From the NCBI GenBank assembly GCA_037349105.1, contig JAYJMM010000117.1:1116001-1180000 (forward strand): a stretch of 64,000 bases of DNA, in the 5' to 3' direction. The notes beneath the pieces were generated by a model, which worked only from the letters and a program-made list of their open reading frames with translations, was not told where the DNA came from and did no database searches. Positions 22,701 to 31,700 of the stretch are shown here, piece after piece (the stretch's first letter is position 1; each line of letters opens with the position of its first letter). The translations under genes and the position numbers were made by a program. The DNA is from Limnomonas spitsbergensis. Taxonomy: Eukaryota; Chlorophyta; Chlorophyceae; Chlamydomonadales.

Positions 22701-25700
22701 GAGACATGGGGTAAACCAAAGCAGCACATACACTTGAGTCATGTCCCCCCTCCCGCTCCTACTAGCCCATGTAGGTAGATGTGGGGTGCTGTGCGCCATA
22801 TGTGTCCAAAACGCTCCGCTTTGTTCCCCTCTTAGAATCTGACCCCTGGATTCAAGTCCCCCCTCCTGCTCCTACCAGCCCTTGTAGGTCGATGTGGTGT
22901 TCGCCCTAAGCTTTGGCCCCATTTCTCAGTATTCATTGATGGTGTGTTGGTGCCTGTTGATGTCATACACCTCCCCACCCCTCTCCTCCAACCTCCTGCT
23001 TCTCGTGACCCCTGTAGGTGGGTTTAGGGTTCAATCTCCTGCTTCTCATGACCCCTGTAGGTGGATGTGGAGGGCTATGAGCCGTACGTGTTCGCGAGCA
23101 TGGAGAACCTGCTGCACAAGTTTTCCATTGAGAACATTGTGATGGAGTACTCACCAGGTGGGACGCAGCTGCATGTCCAGGGTTGAGGGTGCCAGTCAGC
23201 CGCACACGGTGTTAGATGGTAGGTTACCAGTGCTGCGGCCGAACGGGTGCCCTCCTTAAACCACGCCTCAGGGTGTATATCTATCTTTCTTTCTTTCTTT
23301 CTTAAGGGTTGGAAAAACTGAACCTTTAACGGATGGAGAACATAGTGATGGAATACTTTATACTCACCAGCACCAGGTGGGCCGCCGCTGCATGACTGGC
23401 ATGATGCACAAACCCTGAACCCTAAACCCTCGTTGTGTAGCACGACCTGTAGACCCTAACCCTCATTTATAAGCATGATACATAAGGTATGACCCTATGA
23501 CCCCTTAACCCTAAACCCTTAACCCCTCTTCAGTAGCATGATACATAAACTACAGCCCCTAAACCTTAAACCCCTCTTCAGTAGCATCATACATAAAGTA
23601 TGACCCTGTGACCCCTTAACCCTAAACCCTTAACCCCTCTTCAGTAGCATGATACATAATGTATGACCCTATGACCCCTTAATTCTTAACCCTTAACCCC
23701 TCTTCAGTAGCATGGTACATAAAGTATGACCCTATGACCCCTTAACCCTGAACCCTTAACCCCTCATAAGTAGCATGATACATAAAGTATGACCTTATGA
23801 CCCCTTAACCCTTAACCCTGAACCCCTCTTCAGTAGCATGATACATAAAGCATGACCCTATGACCCCTTAAACCTGATACATAAACTACAGCCCCTAAAC
23901 CGTTAACCCCTCTTCATTGGCATGATACATAAACTGCAGCCCCAAACCCCTAAACCCTTAACCCCTCTTCAGTAGCATGATACATAAACTACAGCCCCTA
24001 AACCCTCAACCCCTTCTCAGTAGCATGATGCATAAACTACGACCCCTGAACCCTTGGCAGGTAGCATGATGCATTAACCCTTGGCAGGTAGCATGATGCA
24101 TTAACCCTTGGCAGGTAGCATGATGCTTTAACCCTTGGCAGGTAGCATGATGCATTAACCCTTGGCAGGTAGCATGATGCATTAACCCTTGGCAGGTAGC
24201 ATGATGCACTAACCCTCAATCCTCGTGTTGAAGCATGTTGCATAACCCTTAACTCCTAATCCCGACATAGTAGAACCTTATCCGTGTGGATGACCCATGT
24301 CTGGTCATATGTCCGGCAAGGCATAACATGTGGTAGCTTCAAGCAACATCTGCGGGCGTATTCCTTAAAAGGCCATCACTCTTCCTCAGCTGGCGCCCCT
24401 CCGGACCCCGAAACCCTCTACCGTATTAGACGTCCCTTTACCAAATCAACTGTATTAGTTACATACCGGGTAACGTAAAACCCACAAACCTGGGCCAGTT
24501 ACAGAAGTCATGAACCCTCATACAAATTGCAAAATGCTTTGCAACTTCACCCTTATCTAGTTGCCTGATATGCCCGGGGAGTGCCCTGGAGATGACCATA
24601 TCAATTTTGAAATGATCGCCATGCGGGCCCGTATGTATTGACCCGTGAGTTTTGTGCCCTGTGGGGCGCAGTTATCTTTCTTTCTTTCTTAGCACCAGAC
24701 CACTTCCTTTGCGGCACCAGACCACTTCCTTTGCGGCACCAGACCACTTCCTTTGCGGCACCAGACCTCTTCCTTTGCGGCACCAGACCACTTCCTTTGG
24801 CAGGCTGTCAGTCAGCGAACACTGGGCCGAAGGCGACAAAAACTGGACCGCTCCCCCCCTATGGCCTAAGCAGCATGGCTTTCCTACCCCAACCCCCTAT
24901 AATGGGGTGGACTAAACAGAAGACGACCCCTACCAACTAAAAGTGTGGATCCTATGATGTCGAGAGAGCCCATCTCCCAACCTGGATACTCCTTCGGTTG
25001 AATCCTGTTGCCCCCCCCCTTGATCGCAGGCCTTGATGTAGCAGAAGGGGGAACACTAGGGAAAAAATGTGGTTTGTGTCATTGTAGAGGCATTGCTGAA
25101 CGGCTGTGGTCCACAGTGGATCTCATGGATGAGATAATGTTCATGAAGTAGCTGGATTGTAGCTGAATTGTAGCTGTATTGTAGCTGAATTGTAGCTGAA
25201 ACGCGCAGATAGAGGTGCTGCCTCGTGCCTGCGGGCACTGCTGAGTGGCTGGGGCCTACATTAGACGTCCTGGAAGGGACGCCGGTGATGCTTGTCTGTT
25301 CTGATGTAGCTGACTTGTAGCTAAATTATAACTGATTTGCAGCTGATTTGTTGCTGAAGCACCCGCAATTAACAGCTAGTGTATTTTGTGTCTGCAGGCA
25401 TTGCTGAGCGGCTGTGGCCCGCGGTGGACATCATGGAGGAGACGCCGCTGATGTTGACGAAACTCTTGGCAATGCAGTACAAAATGGTTCAGGTGTGGTA
25501 CGATGCAGTACACAGTGGTTCAGGTGTGATACGATGCAGTACACAGTGGTTCGGGTGTGGTACGATGCAGTACACAGTGGTTCAGGTGTGGTACGATGCA
25601 GTACACAGTGGTTCAGGTGTGGTACGATGCAGTACACAGTGGTTCAGGTGTGGTACGATGCAGTACACATTGATTCGGGTGTGGTACGATGCAGTACACA

Positions 25701-28700
25701 GTGATTCGGGTGTGGTACGATGCAGTACAAAGTGGCTCGGGTGTGGTACGATGCAGTACAAAGTGGCTCAGGTGTGGTACAATGCAGGACACAGTGGTTC
25801 AGGTGTGGTACGATGCAGTACACAGTGGTTCAGGTGTGGTACGATGCAGTACACGGTGATTCGGGTGTGGTATGATGCAGTACAAAGTGGCTCGGGTGTG
25901 GTACGATGCATTACAAAGTGGCTCAGGTGTGGTACAATGCAGTATTAAGTGGTTTGGGTGTGGTGTGGTGCGGTGCAGTACAAAGTGGTTCATGCCTTGC
26001 CCTCGCTGACAAATGCCTAGCCTGCGCTCAAAAGTGCTCTGTTATTGCTGACAAATGCCACGTACTGACCTGCAGCTCCATGACAATTTCGGAAAGTCCG
26101 GCTACATGCAGTGGGGCGAACCCATCCCTCCGCTGGCCGAGGTCAAGCTGGAGAACATGCGGTATGACTTGGAGGATGTGATGCAGTTCAAGGCGCTCAA
26201 GCTCGGCTGCCCCAAGCACAAGACGATGGAGGGGTGAGTGGCACTCATGTTGTTGGTCGATAGCCGTGACCCCTCAGCACGAGACGGAGGAGGGGTGAGT
26301 TCGACAAATTAATAAGGCAAGGAAGCTCTGCCTCCCCTAGGCAAGGAAGCTCTGCCTCCCCTAGGCAAGGAAGCTCTGCCTCCCCTAGGCAAGGAAGCTC
26401 TGCCTCTCCTAGGCAAGGAAGCTCTGCCTCTCCTAGGCAAGGAAGCTCTGCCTCCCCTAGGCAAGGAAGCTCTGCCTCCCCTAGGCAAGGAAGCTCTGCC
26501 TCTCCTAGGCAAGGAAGCTTTGCCTCTCCTAGGCAAGGAAGCTCTGCCTCTCCTAGGCAAGGAAGCTCTGCCTCCCCTAGGCAAGGAAGCTCTGCCTCCC
26601 CTAGGCAAGGAAGCTCTGCCTCCCCTAGGCAAGGAAGCTCTGCCTCCCCTAGGCAAGGAAGCTCTGCCTCCCCTAGGCAAGGAAGCTCTGCCTCCCCTAG
26701 GCAAGGAAGCTCTGCCTCCCCTAGGCAAGGAAGCTCTGCCTCCCCTAGGCAAGGAAGCTCTGCCCCTCCTAGGAAAGGAAGCTCTGCCTCCCCTAGGCAA
26801 GGAAGCTCTGCCTCCCCTAGGCAAGGAAGCTCTGCCTCCCCTAGGCAAGGAAGCTCTGCCTCCCCTAGGCAAGGAAGCTCTGCCTCCCCTAGGCAAGGAA
26901 GCTCTGCCTCTCCTAGGCAAGGAAGCTCTGCCTCCCCTAGGCAAGGAAGCTCTGCCTCTCCTAGGCAAGGAAGCTCTGCCCCTCCTAGGCAAGGAAGCTC
27001 TGCCTCCCCTAGGCAAGGAAGCTCTGCCTCCCCTAGGCAAGGAAGCTCTGCCTCCCCTAGGCAAGGAAGCTCTGCCTCCCCTAGGCAAGGAAGCTCTGCC
27101 TCCCCTAAGCAAGGAAGCTCTGCCTCCCCTAGGCAAGGAAGCTTTGCCTCTCCTAGGCAAGGAAGCTCTGCCCCTCCTAGGCAAGGAAGCTCTGCCTCCC
27201 CTAGGCAAGGAAGCTCTGCCTCCCCTAGGCAAGGAAGCTCTGCCTCCCCTAGGCAAGGAAGCTCTGCCTCCCCTAGGCAAGGAAGCTCTGCCCCTCCTAG
27301 GCAAGGAAGCTCTGCCTCCCCTAGGCAAGGAAGCTCTGCCTCCCCTAGGCAAGGAAGCTCTGCCTCCCCTAGGCAAGGAAGCTCTGCCTCCCCTAGGCAA
27401 GGAAGCTCTGCCTCCCCTAGGCAAGGAAGCTCTGCCTCCCCTAGGCAAGGAAGCTCTGCCTCCCCTAGGCAAGGAAGCTCTGCCTCTCCTAGGCAAGGAA
27501 GCTCTGCCTCCCCTAGGCAAGGAAGCTCTGCCTCCCCTAGGCAAGGAAGCTCTGCCTCTCCTAGGCAAGGTAGCTCTGCCTCCCCTAGGCAAGGAAGCTC
27601 TGCCTCTCCTAGGCAAGGAAGCTCTGCCTCCCCTAGGCAAGGAAGCTCTGCCTCTCCTAGGCAAGGAAGCTCTGGCTCTCTTAGGGGTGCGCGGGTCACG
27701 GGAAGAGCGTGGCTTGGGGTCTTAGCATTATGAGCGACATGGCCTTTTAGCTTAAGTGGTACTAATACCAGACATCAGTTATTGTAATTATTTGACACCG
27801 AACATAAGTTATTTTTCTTAATTTGTAATTAAGACAAAGATAAATATAAACAGTTGTTTTTCTATGATGTTCTATTTATCGCACGCACCAAACACCAATT
27901 ATTTCAGTTGTGCGAGCGCCAGTTTATTTATTGTTAGAAAATGCCATTCTCTGACTTTCTCTGACCTCGCAGCTCCATCGATGGTATCCCCCGCGCTGTC
28001 TTGATGCGCACCTAAGTTCCACCATCGGCAGGCCCCGCTCAGCAGCCACAGCCCGGGCTGATTGGGACGAAACCTAGACCAGCCTAGACCCCTAGCAGCA
28101 GATTGTTTGCAATGCCAGGCCTCCCGGTGCCTGGGTCGTTTAGTGGCTGAATTGTAGCTGAGGCATGGCGTTACGAGCACTGATATCCGCACCGCTACCC
28201 TACAAGCCGCTGGTTATAGCGCCTAATTTCCTTCGTTTCTCTCCCCACTGCATTGCGCCCTCTCGCCGAGATCCAGGATTTCTGCTCATGACAGGATTTC
28301 TTGCCCCGTTGTTGCATCCAGAATTTCCATCCCCCCTTGCTCCCCAAGGCTTACCTAGGAGGGCTGCAACGGGATCCCCCTCAACCTCAAGCCCCCAACC
28401 ACAATCCCTTCATACTGAATTTGTGCCCACCTTCACCTGCCTGGGAGGGCTGCAACGGGATCCCCCTCAACCTCAAGCCCCCAACCACAATCCCTTCATA
28501 CTGAATTTGTGCCCACCTTCACCTGCCTAGGAGGGCTGCAACGGGATCCCCCTCAACCTCAAGCCCCCAACCACAATCCCTTCATACTGAATTTGTGCCC
28601 ACCTTCACCTGCCTGGGAGGGCTGCAACGGGATCCCCCTCAACCTCAAGCCCCCAACCACAATCCCTTCATACTGAATTTGTGCCCACCTTCACCTGCCT

Positions 28701-31700
28701 GGGAGGGCTGCAACGGGATCCCCCTCAACCTCAAGCCCCCAACCACAATCCCTTCATACTGAATTTGTGCCCACCTTCACCTGCCTGGGAGGGCTGCAAC
28801 GGGATCCCCCTCAACCTCAAGCCCCCAACCACAATCCCTTCATGCTGAATTTGTGCCCATGTTCACCTGCCTGGGAGGGCTGCAACGGGATCCCCCTCAA
28901 CCTCAAGCCCCCAACCACAATCCCTTCATACTGAATTTGTGCCCACCTTCACCTGCCTGGGAGGGCTGCAACGGGATCCCCCTCAACCTCAAGCCCCCAA
29001 CCACAATCCCTTCATACTGAATTTGTGCCCACCTTCACCTGCCTGGGAGGGCTGGGAGGCTGCCTAGTGATCAGTAACCCTGAACCCTGAATCAGTAACC
29101 CTGAATCCTGAATCTATTACCCTGAATCCTGAATCAATAACCCTGACCCCTGAATCCGTACAATGAAACCTGAATCAGCAACCCTGAACCCTGAATCAGC
29201 AACCCTGAACCCTGAATCAGTAACCCTGACCCCTGAATCCGTACAATGAAACCTGAATCAGCAACCCTGAACCCTGAATCAGTAACCCTGAACCCTGAAT
29301 CAGTAACCCTGAACCCTGAATCAGTTACCATGAACCCTGAATCAGTAACCCTGTACCCTGGATCAATAACCATGAACCCTGAATCAATAAACCTGAATCA
29401 ATAAACCTGAATCAGTAACCCTGAATCAGTAACCCTAACCCCTGAACCATGAATCAGTAACCCTGAATCCTTAATTAGTAACCTCGAGCCCTGAATCCGA
29501 AACCACGAACCCTGAATCAGTAACCCTGAACCCTAAGCCCTGCACCCTTGCCCATGTCCCAGGCCAGAATGGGAGGGCTGGGAGAGCTGCAACATGATCC
29601 ACCGAACCCTGAACCCTAAACCCTAAACCCTTGCCCATGTCCCAGGCCTGAATGGGAGGGCTGGGAGAGCTGCAACATGATCCACCGAACCCTGAACCCT
29701 AAACCCTAAACCCTTGCCCATGTCCCAGGCCTGAATGGGAGGGCTGGGAGAGCTGCAACGTGATCCACCGAACCCTGAACCCTAAACCCTAAACCCTTGC
29801 CCATGTCCCAGGCCTGAATGGGAGGGCTGGGAGAGCTGCAACATGATCCACTGAACCCTAAACCCTAAACCCTTGCCCATGTCCCAGGCCTGAATGGGAG
29901 GGCTGGGAGAGCTGCAACGTGATCCACCGAACCCTGAACCCTAAACCCTAAACCCTTGCCCATGTCCCAGGCCTGAATGGGAGGGCTGGGAGAGCTGCAA
30001 CATGATGCACCGAACCCTGAACCCTGAACCCTAAACCCTAAACCCTTGCCCATGTCCCAGGCCTGAATGGGAGGGCTAAGAGAGCTGCAACATGATCCAC
30101 CGAACCCTGAACCCTAAACCCTGCACCCTTGCCCATGTCCCAGGCCTGAATGGGAGGGCTGGGAGAGCTGCAACGTGATCCCCGAGGACTTGCATCCCAA
30201 GAGCCTGCACTCCATGTTTTCGTACAACACCAACATCTGGGCTGCCAGTTTGACGGCGAAGAGCAGGGAGAAGATGCAGGTGGGGGCACAGGATTTAATG
30301 TGTACTTTATTGTAAATTTCAGGACTTGAATTCTGTATAATGGTCTTTGGATTGTTCTAAATTATTTGGCGGGGGGATTTTGGGGTTCGAAGTTGCTGCA
30401 TGGACTTTAAATAATTCATGCGGGTGTGTGTGAAAAAATGGGGGAATAAATTCGGGTTTTCTACCTGAAACGAGTTTTTTCGACTAAATATTATTCTGGA
30501 TAACATGCGATTTGCAGATCAGGATACAATGGTCGATGCGCAATCCTCAAATACAATCAATGTTGCTGGGTTGGGTGTTCCATGGTCATCATGCTTCAAT
30601 TAACGGTACCGGGATGCAATGCAGAGGGACAGGATGTAGGTGGGAAGCAGGAATTTATACGGTACGTTGAGATTGGGGTCAAGCTAAAATAAAGTACACG
30701 TAGGGTGTGGGATAGTGAGGCAGTGCTTGTTATAAATCCAGAAATATCGGGTGGGCGTGATAACCTTACCGCGATGTAGGGGGCAGAATCGCTCGACATC
30801 GGCCGCAATCAGGGGGGTGCCTGTTTAAGCAGTGAAAATTTTTCTCGCCCCATGAGCGATGAAAAAGATCCTGCGGGACTTCATAATAACATGTACCCTC
30901 GGTGTGCACTCTTAATCTTCTGCATGATTGCAACTTACAAGTTAGCCACGCTTAACATTTATACGCAGAGCAGGAACAAAATGCAGGTGGGAAGAGACAG
31001 GCTAAGATTTCCCAAGGGGCGAACACGACTGGCTAATTTCGCCAGTGATTGCATCGCTCTCTCAGGGGCACTTTCCATTCCTTGAATGTTCGATACTTCA
31101 TGACACAGTTTTCGTTGTCCCAAGCATATAGTTCAACTTCCCGTTTGTGCTGAGTGACAGCCCGGCGGCTGTGGTTTGAACCAGGACTCGTCCGGCGGGT
31201 CTCCACTGCCCATTCCTAAATATCATGCAAAACCGATCTCATGCTCAGTGACAGCCCGGCCGCTGGTCTGCACCGGGACAAGTCCGACACTGGCGGGTGT
31301 CTACTGTCCAGGAGATTTCCATTCTTGAAACGCTTGAAAATCATGCACAAATGATCTCGTGTAGAGTTACAGCCGAAGGCGGGTCTGCACCTGGACGAGT
31401 CCAGCAAGTGTATCTCCACTGTCCAGGAAATGATCCCATTCTCGAAAATGCTGCATCCCCCATATCGCGCAGAGTGACGGCCCAGCGGCTGGTCTGAACC
31501 AGGACCCGCCTGGCACGTAAGTCTCCACTGTCCAGGAAATGATCCCATTCTTGAAAATGCTGCATCCCCCATATCGCGCAGAGTGACGGCTTAGTGGCTG
31601 GTCTGAACCAGGACCCGCCTGGCACGTGTGCCTCCACTGTCCAGTAAATGATCCCATTCTTGAAAATGCTGCATTCCCCATATCGCGCAGAGTGATGGCC

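Noticed and set aside
24050..24215. CRISPR-like appearance of regularly spaced short repeats
   Set aside because: The units are contiguous tandem repeats without unique spacers, in a eukaryotic intron. The same applies to all other arrays here.
26245..27725. Open frames of 401-484 residues on both strands (LPLLGKEA, ELPCLGEA and RASLPRGG repeats)
   Set aside because: They arise from the 24-bp satellite, whose period is a multiple of three. All share the same array and lack start, splice or family signals.
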